From: CAYPGJ01 sp050174775
GTDB lineage: Bacteria > Planctomycetota > Phycisphaerae > Phycisphaerales > UBA1924
DNA length: 64,000 bases
Direction: 5' to 3'
Assembly: GCA_050174775.1 (NCBI GenBank)
Contig: JBFXJP010000006.1
Span: 1 to 64,000, forward strand
In this document: one piece after another, positions 25,991-33,063 of the stretch
Position numbering within the stretch: the first letter of the stretch is position 1
Layout: every line of letters begins with the position of its first letter
Program-made: the position numbers and the translations under genes
The notes under the pieces: model-generated
Databases searched by the model: none
The model's input: the letters and a program-made list of their open reading frames with translations, nothing else
Told to the model about the DNA's origin: nothing

Positions 25991-27849
25991 ACGGTGAGAC
26001 GGACAGGGCGCCGGGGACGGGCGGAGGGGTTGGCCTCTTCAGGCTGTTTGCGTTTCTTTCGGTTGGCGCGGTGGCGGTGCTGTTGGTGCTGGTGGGGATG
26101 GGTCTGCGCGTGGTGTTGATGCGCGGGACGGCGGATCAGGCGCGCGCGGAGGCGGAGCGGATCACCCGGGTGTTGCGGGAGCAGGGGAAGGGGTCGGGGG
26201 CTCTGGTGTATCTGAGTGTGGAGCGGCTCAGCCCGCTGGAGATGGAGCAGGAGCGCGCGTTCGCGGATCTGCTGCGTCCGTTCATGAATGAGTTCGGGGT
26301 GTTGCGTGTACGCGTGTTCGACTCGTCGCGCGAGCTGGTGTTCACGACGGACCGATCTCCGATCGGGTTGCAGGAGGCGTTTCTTCCGGAGTTGGAGTCG
26401 TCGCTGCGCGGGGAGCCGGCGCGATTGATGGGGGAGGCGAAGGAGATCTGGAGGATCGAGGGGGAGTCGCCGTACAAGGCGACGCTGGTGATGTCGTATG
26501 TGCCGCTGATGAATTCGAAGAATCATCTGGTGGGGAGCATGGAGGTGTGCAAGGAGGTGACGGCGCAGGTGGCCGCGGCGAACACGGTGCTGCAGCAGGG
26601 GATGGCGGTGCTGGGGGTGGCGCTGGCTGTGGTGTTCGGGGGGTTGACGCTGGTGATGCGTCGCGCGCAGCGGGAGATCGAGCGTCATGCGGGCGCGCTT
26701 GCGGAGGCGCGGTTGCGTGAGCGTGAGCGCGCGGTGGTGGAGGAGGCGCGGGAGCGGTTGCGGGCGTCGGAGCGGTTGGCGAGCATCGGGGCGTTGGCGG
26801 CGGGGGTGGGGCACGACCTGAACAATCTGTTGCTGCCGATGCGGGGTGAGTTGCGGGCGTTGCGGATGGCGCGGTTGAGCGGGGAGGTGGGGAGGTCGGT
26901 GTCGGCGCTTGCGGAGTCGGTGGAGTATCTGCGGCAGTTGGGGGACAACCTGCGGTTGCTCGCTGCTGATCCGTCGGAGGGGGACCGGGGTGAGGTGGGC
27001 GTGGTGCGCGCGGCGGCGTGGTGGGGTCAGGTGGGGGGGTTGTTGTCGCGGGCGGCGCGGCCGCCGGCGCGGGTGGAGGCTGAGATCTCGGAGGAGTTGC
27101 CGGGGGTGTGCGTGGCGCCTGGGAGGCTGACGCAGGCGATGTTGAATCTGATCGGGAACGCGTCGGACGCGCTCCAGGAGGGGGAGCCACGGGAGGAGGG
27201 GGCTGTGGTTCGGGTGACGGCGCGGGAGGCGTCGCTGTCGGATGGTCGTCGGGCCGTGGCGTTCTGTGTGGAGGACAACGGTCCGGGGATGACGGCTGAG
27301 GTGATGCGGCACGCGTTCGACCCGTTCTTCACGACGAAGCCCAGGGGGGCGTCGACGGGGTTGGGGTTGGCGTTGGTGAAGGGAGTTGCGACGAGCGCGG
27401 GGGGTGAGGCGTTGATCGAGTCGGAGCGTGGGAGGGGGACGCGGGTGTGTCTGGTGTTGCCTGCTGCCGAGGAGAGGGGGTCGCTTCGGGATCGGGTTGG
27501 TTCGGTACGTGAGCGCGGGGTGGTGGTTGCTGTGTCTCTTTCGGATCGGCGAGCCGCGGCGTACGCGGGCGCGATGCTTGCGGGCGCGGGGTTCCACGTG
27601 GTGTCTGCGTCGGATGGTGAGCCGGGTGATGCGGGGGTGTGGCTGACGGATGCGACGGAGGAGGCGTTGGCGCGTGCGAGACGGTTTGTGGGTGAGGGGG
27701 TGAGGGGTCGGATGGTGTTGGTGTGTGGGGAGGCCGGGGCGGAGTGGGAGGAGATCGGGGCCGCGCGTGTGGGCGGCGTGATTGATTCGGAGACGTTGGG
27801 CGCGGCGTTGCGTGGCGTCGGGCGCGAGACGGAGGCAAACGCGACATGA
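25987..27849 (+). CDS. Sensor histidine kinase with degenerate C-terminal receiver-like domain
   Basis: A 620-residue membrane kinase. Two helices (about 17-41 and 197-220) enclose a periplasmic sensor domain of about 155 residues with no known fold. The dimerisation domain has the phospho-accepting H276 in AGVGHDLNNLL; the ATPase has NLIGNASDAL, VEDNGPGM, DPFFTTKP and STGLGLALV. After residue 490 a receiver-like segment follows (VVVAVSLSDRRAAAYAGAML) that lacks the acidic pocket and the phospho-acceptor Asp (VWLTDATEE). It overlaps both neighbouring genes by four bases and probably signals to the LuxR-type regulator encoded next. Confidence 0.88.
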   Translation: MNGETDRAPGTGGGVGLFRLFAFLSVGAVAVLLVLVGMGLRVVLMRGTADQARAEAERITRVLREQGKGSGALVYLSVERLSPLEMEQERAFADLLRPFMNEFGVLRVRVFDSSRELVFTTDRSPIGLQEAFLPELESSLRGEPARLMGEAKEIWRIEGESPYKATLVMSYVPLMNSKNHLVGSMEVCKEVTAQVAAANTVLQQGMAVLGVALAVVFGGLTLVMRRAQREIERHAGALAEARLRERERAVVEEARERLRASERLASIGALAAGVGHDLNNLLLPMRGELRALRMARLSGEVGRSVSALAESVEYLRQLGDNLRLLAADPSEGDRGEVGVVRAAAWWGQVGGLLSRAARPPARVEAEISEELPGVCVAPGRLTQAMLNLIGNASDALQEGEPREEGAVVRVTAREASLSDGRRAVAFCVEDNGPGMTAEVMRHAFDPFFTTKPRGASTGLGLALVKGVATSAGGEALIESERGRGTRVCLVLPAAEERGSLRDRVGSVRERGVVVAVSLSDRRAAAYAGAMLAGAGFHVVSASDGEPGDAGVWLTDATEEALARARRFVGEGVRGRMVLVCGEAGAEWEEIGAARVGGVIDSETLGAALRGVGRETEANAT

Positions 27850-28601
27850 CACTCATGAATCGGGCGTTAGGGCCGTCGAACGGGGTTGGGGCGGGAGGGG
27901 CGTCGCGTTCGGCGCGTGCGGAGAGCGCGGCGCGGAGCATTCGGATTCTGTGCGTGGACGATCATGCCGTGGTGGCGAAGGGGTTGCGCGCGGCGTTCGA
28001 GACGGAGGGGGACTTGGAGATCGTGGCGTGGCGGCCGAGCGCGGACGGGTTGCTGGAGGCGGTGGACGAGCATCGTCCGGACGTGGTGATCATTGACGTG
28101 GACATGCCGGGTCCGGTGGCGTTTGACGCGATTGAGGAGTTGGGGAGGTTGCGGCCGGCGCCGGAGGGGCCGAGGTGCCTGGTGCTGAGCGCGTTCACGC
28201 GGGACACGTACATCGACGCGGCGATCTCGGCGGGGGCGTGGGGGTACTTGTCGAAGAACGATGAGTTGGAGGCGATCTTCGAGGGGGTTCGGCGGGCGCA
28301 TCGGGGTGAGTTTGCGTTTTCGCCGGCGGCGCTGGAGCGGTGTGAGGTGGTGGGGGGGAGGTTGCGTCTGAAGGTGAAGGAGGAGGCCGGGGCGTCGAGG
28401 CTGAATGCGCTGACGGACCAGGAGATGCAGGTGTTGCGGCTGATTGCGCGGGGGGCGTCGACGAAGGAGGTTGCGGGGGCCATCTACCGGTCGGAGAAGC
28501 GGGTGGAGGCGGTGCGGACGAGCATCATGAAGAAGCTCGGGTGCCATGACCGGGTGGAGCTGACGCGGTATGCGATTCGGGAGGGGATTGTGGAGCCTTG
28601 A
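27846..28601 (+). CDS. LuxR/NarL-type response regulator
   Basis: A 251-residue regulator. After about 30 extra N-terminal residues the receiver domain begins with ILCVDDHAVVAKG; the phospho-acceptor is D84 in IIDVDMPG. The LuxR-type helix-turn-helix is at about 190-250 (LTDQEMQVLRLIARGASTKE then VRTSIMKKLGCHDRVEL). Its ATG overlaps the kinase stop, so the two form a pair. The target genes are unknown; the co-transcribed M14 peptidase could be one. Confidence 0.92.
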   Translation: MTLMNRALGPSNGVGAGGASRSARAESAARSIRILCVDDHAVVAKGLRAAFETEGDLEIVAWRPSADGLLEAVDEHRPDVVIIDVDMPGPVAFDAIEELGRLRPAPEGPRCLVLSAFTRDTYIDAAISAGAWGYLSKNDELEAIFEGVRRAHRGEFAFSPAALERCEVVGGRLRLKVKEEAGASRLNALTDQEMQVLRLIARGASTKEVAGAIYRSEKRVEAVRTSIMKKLGCHDRVELTRYAIREGIVEP

Positions 28602-28739
28602 GAAGAACAGAAGCGAAGTGAAGTCGCCGGTTGGTGTTCGTTTTCTCAAGGCGAGTTTGAGTAGCGATGCGGGAGCCCTCACCTCGGTCCTCTCCCACTC
28701 CCGTTGGTCGTGGGCGAGGAAGGGAAGAGGCGTGAGCGC
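28602..28739. other. Convergent intergenic gap of 138 bases
   Basis: Between the response regulator and the reverse gene ending at 28740. It has no gene and no stem with a T tail. The hexamer palindrome AGCGCT occurs twice across the stop codon of the reverse gene. Confidence 0.4.
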
Positions 28740-29555
28740 TTAGCGCTTTGGTTCGTTGGTGGCGGGATCGCGGCCTCGGAGGGTGCGGGTCATGTCGCGG
28801 AGGAAGAGGGCGGAGGAGGCGCGGTCGTTGGGGGAGGAGTAGCGGGAGAAGTCGGACTGGACCATGCGCATGAAGTTGGAGGCGCGGTCCGCGGTGAGGC
28901 GGCGGTCGGTCTGGCGGCCGCGCTCGGCGTCGCGCTTGGCTTGATCGCGCATCTCGGAGAGTCGTTCTGCGTCGGAGACGTTGCGTTCTTCGCCGGTGAG
29001 TTGCTCCATGAGTTTGGACCATTCGACGGCGGTGGACTCGAGGAAGGCTTCTTTCTGGTCGTCGGGGATGGCGGTGTATTGCTTGCCGTAGTCGGCCATG
29101 AGGTCGGAGGCGAGTGTGCGGGCGTTGGTTTCGAGTTGTTCGCGGGCCTGGCCTCGGATGCCTGCGGCGAATGCGGCGACGAGGGCGGAGTCGCCGGCGT
29201 TCATGCCCTGCATGCGCTTGGCGAGAGAGAGGACGAGTTCGAGTCGTTCGCGGACGGGGAGTTTGTTGAAGTCGGCGTCGAGGAGCGCGAAAGAGAGGAT
29301 TTTGGGGAGTCGTGCGCGTTGAGCGTCGGGGACGGAGATAGGGCGGAGGGCGGAGTAGGCGATGGAGGCGCCGCAGAGGAGGCCGAGGGCGCCGACGGTG
29401 ATGCCGAGCGCGCGGGATTGCTTGGGGGTGAGTGAGGGGAGGGTGAGTTTGAAGGGCTTGCGTGCGCGGCGTGTGGGCGCGGGGGCGCTGAGCGCGGGGT
29501 CGTCGAGGAGTGAGGGGAGGGGGTCGAAGTGCGGTTTGGGAGAGGGGTTGGTCAT
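28740..29555 (-). CDS. Single-span membrane protein of unknown function
   Basis: A 271-residue protein. An N-terminal Pro/Ser/Arg-rich cytoplasmic part of about 45 residues is followed by one hydrophobic helix (ALGITVGALGLLCGASIAYSAL, about 49-70 counted loosely) and a long, charged, mainly helical domain with many Arg, Asp and Glu residues. No family is recognised. The ATG at 29555 overlaps the stop of the pseudopilin gene (ATGA), so it may act with it, for example as an envelope partner of the pilin-like protein. Confidence 0.65.
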   Translation of the reverse strand: MTNPSPKPHFDPLPSLLDDPALSAPAPTRRARKPFKLTLPSLTPKQSRALGITVGALGLLCGASIAYSALRPISVPDAQRARLPKILSFALLDADFNKLPVRERLELVLSLAKRMQGMNAGDSALVAAFAAGIRGQAREQLETNARTLASDLMADYGKQYTAIPDDQKEAFLESTAVEWSKLMEQLTGEERNVSDAERLSEMRDQAKRDAERGRQTDRRLTADRASNFMRMVQSDFSRYSSPNDRASSALFLRDMTRTLRGRDPATNEPKR

Positions 29556-30166
29556 GGTGCGTCTCCGGGTTGGGGAGCGGAGGGGGTGGAGGAGGCGGGG
29601 TCGAGGTTGAGCCAGTCGGCGTGCCAGTCGCCGAAGTAGACGGCGTTTTGTGATTTGTCGGGTCCGGCGCGGTGGCGGTGGGCGGAGTCGGCGAAGACGG
29701 GGAAGTCGGGTGTGTCTCGGTAGAAGATGGAGACGGAGCGTTCGGGGTTGCGGTCGTCGCGGAAGACTTCGCGTGCGAGCATGAGGACGCCGGCCCAGTA
29801 TTCGTAGGAGTTGTGGTGGCCTGCGGGTTCGTCGAGCTCGCGGGGGATGTCGCGGTCGGAGGGGCAGAGGAAGATTTCGAGGGATTCGGCGATGGGGCCG
29901 AAGACGGAGAGGATGGAGTCGGCGGGTCGGGCGCCCGGGGGGACGCGGGAGTCGTCGAGTGGGAGCGCGCGGGGGAGGGTCTCGTCGTGGAGGTCGAGGT
30001 AGGACTGGGTGGTGAGGCCGATGGATCGGAGGTTGGCGAGGCACTTGGTGCGTTCCGCGGCGGCGCGGGCTGAGGAGAGGGCGGGGAGGGTGATGGAGAT
30101 GAGGATGGCGATGACGCCGATGGCGACGAGGAGTTCGATGAGGGTGAAGGCGCGGCGGGGCGTCAT
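29552..30166 (-). CDS. Prepilin-like protein with type IV N-terminal methylation motif
   Basis: A 204-residue protein with the prepilin signal PRRAFTLIELLVAIGVIAIL: a short basic leader, the cleavage and methylation site before Phe, Glu at position 5 of the mature chain, and a hydrophobic helix. The rest resembles the many planctomycete pseudopilins that continue with an AAxRxxCxxNLRxIG stretch, here ERTKCLANLRSIGL. It is expected to be processed by a prepilin peptidase and placed in a secretion or pilus-like complex. Its promoter box TACCCT is six bases before the ATG. Confidence 0.85.
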   Translation of the reverse strand: MTPRRAFTLIELLVAIGVIAILISITLPALSSARAAAERTKCLANLRSIGLTTQSYLDLHDETLPRALPLDDSRVPPGARPADSILSVFGPIAESLEIFLCPSDRDIPRELDEPAGHHNSYEYWAGVLMLAREVFRDDRNPERSVSIFYRDTPDFPVFADSAHRHRAGPDKSQNAVYFGDWHADWLNLDPASSTPSAPQPGDAP

Positions 30167-30172
30167 GGTGGA

Positions 30173-30178
30173 AGGGTA
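30173..30178 (-). promoter_or_regulatory. Leaderless-type -10 box for the prepilin-like gene
   Basis: TACCCT on the reverse strand, with six bases to the ATG at 30166 and no Shine-Dalgarno sequence. Confidence 0.4.
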
Positions 30179-30227
30179 TTCGCGGGTGGGGGCTGGGTCG
30201 TTTTCTGAAATGGGGAGTTGTTGCGGC

Positions 30228-30233
30228 TACGCT
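30228..30233 (+). promoter_or_regulatory. Leaderless-type -10 box for the YrdC-phosphatase gene
   Basis: TACGCT, with seven bases to the ATG at 30241. Confidence 0.4.
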
Positions 30234-30240
30234 CGTCGGA

Positions 30241-31398
30241 ATGGCGAGGGCCGAGCAGGGCATGAGGATCGATTGGGCGCGGCTCTCGGCGGGTGAGCGG
30301 GGTCGGGTGATTGCTGAGGCTGGGGGGGTGTTGGGGGGTGGTGGGTTGGTGGTGATGCCCACGGAGACGGTGTATGGGGTGGGGGGGTTGGTGACGTCGG
30401 GGGAGGCGATGGGGCGGCTGGCGCGCGCGACGGGGAGGGCGGAGGGGGCACCGGTGGCGTGGCATGCGCTGGATGCGGAGAAGGCGTTGGGGGTGGTGGG
30501 GGAGGTGACGGAGGCGTGGCGGTTTGTGGCGCGGAGGTTGACGCCGGGGCCGGTGACGCTGCAGGTTCCGGTGGGTGAGGGAGAGCGTGCGCGGTTGGAG
30601 GGGGTGCTCGGGAGTGGGGCGGGGCTGGTGGTGTCGGAGGGGGAGATGTTGGTGCGCGTGCCGAGCGATGAGGTGGCGCGGGGGGTGATCGGTGAGGTGG
30701 ATGGGGTGGTTGGCGCGGTGGGGGCGTCGAGGGGGGCGATGTCGGTGCGCGCGCCGGAGGAGGGGTGGAGCGGTGAGGAGCGGATCGAGATGACGATCGA
30801 TGCGGGGCCGACGAGGTGGCGGGGCGCGTCGACGGGGGTGCGGCTGATGCGGGGGAAGGGGTGTGAGGTGGCGCGGGAGGGGGTGTTGCGCGCGAAGGAT
30901 GTGGAGCGGATGTTGCGGCCGGTGGTGTTGTTTGTGTGCTCGGGGAACACGTGTCGGAGTCCGATGGCCGCGGCGATTGCGGGGGCGGAGATCTCGAAGG
31001 TGTTTGCGGGGTTGCGAGCGGCGGGGCTGGAGGGTCCGGTGGCGCGGTCTGCCGGGACGTGGGCTGGTGAGGGGGCGCCGGCGACTCCTGAGGGGGTGGA
31101 GGCGGTGCGGAAGTTGGGGGTGACGATGGGGCGGCACGTGTCGCGCGGGCTGACGCGGGAGATGGCGTTGGATGCGTCGGTGATTTACGCGATGACGGGG
31201 TCGCATCTGGAGGCGATCCGGTCGATGGCGCCTGAGGCCGCGGGGAAGGCGATGCTGCTGGACCAGGGCGGGCGTGACGTGCCGGACCCGGTTGGCGGGG
31301 GTCAGGGGATCTACGATGAGGCGGCGCGCCGGATCGGCGAGCACGTGCGGGAGCGCGTGTCGGGGCTGGCGCGGATGTGGATTGGAGCGAAGACATGA
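30241..31398 (+). CDS. YrdC/Sua5-like domain fused to low-molecular-weight tyrosine phosphatase
   Basis: A 385-residue fusion. Residues 18-225 resemble the TsaC/YrdC/Sua5 domain that makes threonylcarbamoyl-AMP for tRNA t6A: PTETVYGVGG is at 40-49. However, the ATP-binding KxR motif reads TGR (T64, R66), and the usual SAN motif is GASRGA. Residues 227-385 are a low-molecular-weight phosphatase: C233 to R239 in CSGNTCRS is the C(X)5R loop, and D349 in DVPDPVGG is the general acid. The stop overlaps rpiB (ATGA). The phosphatase half looks active; the YrdC half may be altered or non-canonical. Confidence 0.85.
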   Translation: MARAEQGMRIDWARLSAGERGRVIAEAGGVLGGGGLVVMPTETVYGVGGLVTSGEAMGRLARATGRAEGAPVAWHALDAEKALGVVGEVTEAWRFVARRLTPGPVTLQVPVGEGERARLEGVLGSGAGLVVSEGEMLVRVPSDEVARGVIGEVDGVVGAVGASRGAMSVRAPEEGWSGEERIEMTIDAGPTRWRGASTGVRLMRGKGCEVAREGVLRAKDVERMLRPVVLFVCSGNTCRSPMAAAIAGAEISKVFAGLRAAGLEGPVARSAGTWAGEGAPATPEGVEAVRKLGVTMGRHVSRGLTREMALDASVIYAMTGSHLEAIRSMAPEAAGKAMLLDQGGRDVPDPVGGGQGIYDEAARRIGEHVRERVSGLARMWIGAKT

Positions 31399-31856
31399 GG
31401 CTGGCCTTGGGAAGCGATCATCGCGGGCACGACGCGCTTCATCGGCTGGCGGATCATCTGCGCGGGGTTCGGCACGAGGTGAAGGTGCTGGGTCCGGACA
31501 GCGGGGAGCCGAGCGATTATCCGGACGCGGCGTATGCGGTGGCGCGCGCGGTGTCGCGTGGCGAGGCGGACATGGGGGTGCTGCTGGACGGGACGGGGAT
31601 CGGGTCGTGCATCGCGGCGAACAAGGTGAAGGGGATACGGGCCGCGCTGGTGCATGACGAGATCACGGCGGAGATGTCGCGTTCGCACAACGACGCGAAC
31701 GTGATCTGTTTGTCGGCGGACCTGCTGGGGATGCGTCTGATCACGCAGATCGTGGACACGTGCTTGAAGACGCCGTTCGCGGACAATCGGCATGCGAAGC
31801 GGGTGAAGAAGATCGTGGCGATCGAGGAGGGGAGGGACCCGGGGGCGGTGGGGTGA
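31395..31856 (+). CDS. rpiB: Ribose 5-phosphate isomerase B-like protein
   Basis: RpiB interconverts ribose 5-phosphate and ribulose 5-phosphate. The 153-residue protein has GSDHRGHDAL near the N terminus, DGTGIGSCIAANKV with the phosphate loop, and the SRSHNDANVICL stretch. In E. coli the catalytic base is Cys66 of CGTGIG; here that position is Asp (D65), which might serve as an acidic base as Glu does in mycobacterial RpiB. I chose the ATG at 31395, which overlaps the preceding stop, because the GSDHRG strand then begins at residue 6. Confidence 0.88.
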   Translation: MRLALGSDHRGHDALHRLADHLRGVRHEVKVLGPDSGEPSDYPDAAYAVARAVSRGEADMGVLLDGTGIGSCIAANKVKGIRAALVHDEITAEMSRSHNDANVICLSADLLGMRLITQIVDTCLKTPFADNRHAKRVKKIVAIEEGRDPGAVG

Positions 31857-31955
31857 GGAACCTGGAGGCGGGCCGGGCGTTTCAAGGATGATGTGTGCGT
31901 GTGGGCCGAGACGGGCTCGGCCGGCGCGTGAGATGACGCGCGAGCGAAACCCTGA

Positions 31956-31961
31956 CAGAAT
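31956..31961 (+). promoter_or_regulatory. Possible leaderless-type -10 box for the ABC binding protein
   Basis: CAGAAT, with seven bases to the ATG at 31969; it fits the group of short-distance boxes except for its first base. Confidence 0.3.
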
Positions 31962-31968
31962 GCGACCC

Positions 31969-33042
31969 ATGCGAACGACCCAGAACTTCGGTGTGTTGGT
32001 GCGGACCCTGTTGTTGGCGGCTCTGGCCGCTGTGCTGCTCGCGGGGACGACGCGGGCGAGGCAGGGCGAGATCGTGGTGTACTCGAGCGCGGACGAGGCG
32101 GTGCTTGGTCCGCTGGTGGAGGCGTTCACGGGCAAGACGGGCGTGCGGGTGCGGGTGGAGCGAGGTACGAACCGTGTGGGGAAGGACTGGCTGTTCGATT
32201 CGCTGACGACGGGGGGCGCGAAGGCGGACGTGGTGGTGGCGTGCGACGCGGTGCATGCGGCGCGGCTCGCGCAGGCGGGCGCGCTGGAGCCGTTCGAGAT
32301 TCAGGGGTCGGAGATCCCGGGCGGGATGCGGGACGCGCAGGGTCGCTGGCACGGGTTCGGCGCGCGGGCGCGCGTGCTGGTGTATCGGGGGGAGAAGGCG
32401 CCTTCGTATCAGCATCGTGACGGGGACGAGCGGACGTTCACGAAGATGCGCGAGCTGTGGCATCCGAACCTGTCGAAGGGCGTGTTTGTGATGACGCAGC
32501 CTGAGGGGACGACTGCCGGGTCGCACATGGCGATTCTGTGGACGCTGTGGGAGCGGGCCGAGGCGCGGAAGTGGGACTTCCAGATGCAGCGTCAGAAGGT
32601 GCGTCTGGTGAACACGGACGAGGAAGTGGTGGCTGCGTTGGCGAACGGCGAGGCGCTGGAGGGGATGGCGGACGCGGACGACGTGGCGCGGGCGCGCGCT
32701 GCGGGGAAGGATGTGTCGATGGTCCCGCTGGTCCACGACAAGCACACGATCCAGGACGAGCTGGAGAAGTCGTTCGGGGTGGTGATGCTGCCGCACGCGG
32801 CGGGCGTGGCGCGGGGTGCGTCGAACGCCGAGGGGGCGCGGAAGTTCGTGGAGTTCGTGGTGTCCGCGGAGGCGGCGCGGATGCTTGCGGGCTCGGCGTC
32901 GGGTTTGGCGCCGGTGATCCCGTCGGTGTCTGCGGAGTTCCCGGCGTTGACGCCCGAGAACGTGCAGGAGGTTGATTTCAACGGCGCGGCGCAGGTGTAT
33001 GAAGAGGCGATGTCGAATTTCCGGGAGGCGATGCCTGGTTGA
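31969..33042 (+). CDS. Periplasmic ABC transporter substrate-binding protein (iron-type)
   Basis: A 357-residue secreted binding protein. The signal peptide has a basic start and the hydrophobic core VRTLLLAALAAVLLAG, with likely cleavage after TRA. The mature protein begins with EIVVYSSADEAVLGPLVEAF and has ADVVVACDAVHAARLAQAG, as in the Fe(III)-binding (FbpA/AfuA) and related families. An earlier in-frame ATG at 31960 is possible. No permease or ATPase gene is adjacent, so the partner transporter lies elsewhere. The ligand is inferred from family only. Confidence 0.8.
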   Translation: MRTTQNFGVLVRTLLLAALAAVLLAGTTRARQGEIVVYSSADEAVLGPLVEAFTGKTGVRVRVERGTNRVGKDWLFDSLTTGGAKADVVVACDAVHAARLAQAGALEPFEIQGSEIPGGMRDAQGRWHGFGARARVLVYRGEKAPSYQHRDGDERTFTKMRELWHPNLSKGVFVMTQPEGTTAGSHMAILWTLWERAEARKWDFQMQRQKVRLVNTDEEVVAALANGEALEGMADADDVARARAAGKDVSMVPLVHDKHTIQDELEKSFGVVMLPHAAGVARGASNAEGARKFVEFVVSAEAARMLAGSASGLAPVIPSVSAEFPALTPENVQEVDFNGAAQVYEEAMSNFREAMPG

Positions 33043-33063
33043 GTTGCGGCGGCGCGGGGGATG

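Noticed and set aside
28740..30950. Much longer version of the 271-residue protein
   Set aside because: The upstream extension overlaps the prepilin gene and beyond, with shadow composition; the ATG at 29555 overlapping the prepilin stop is better.
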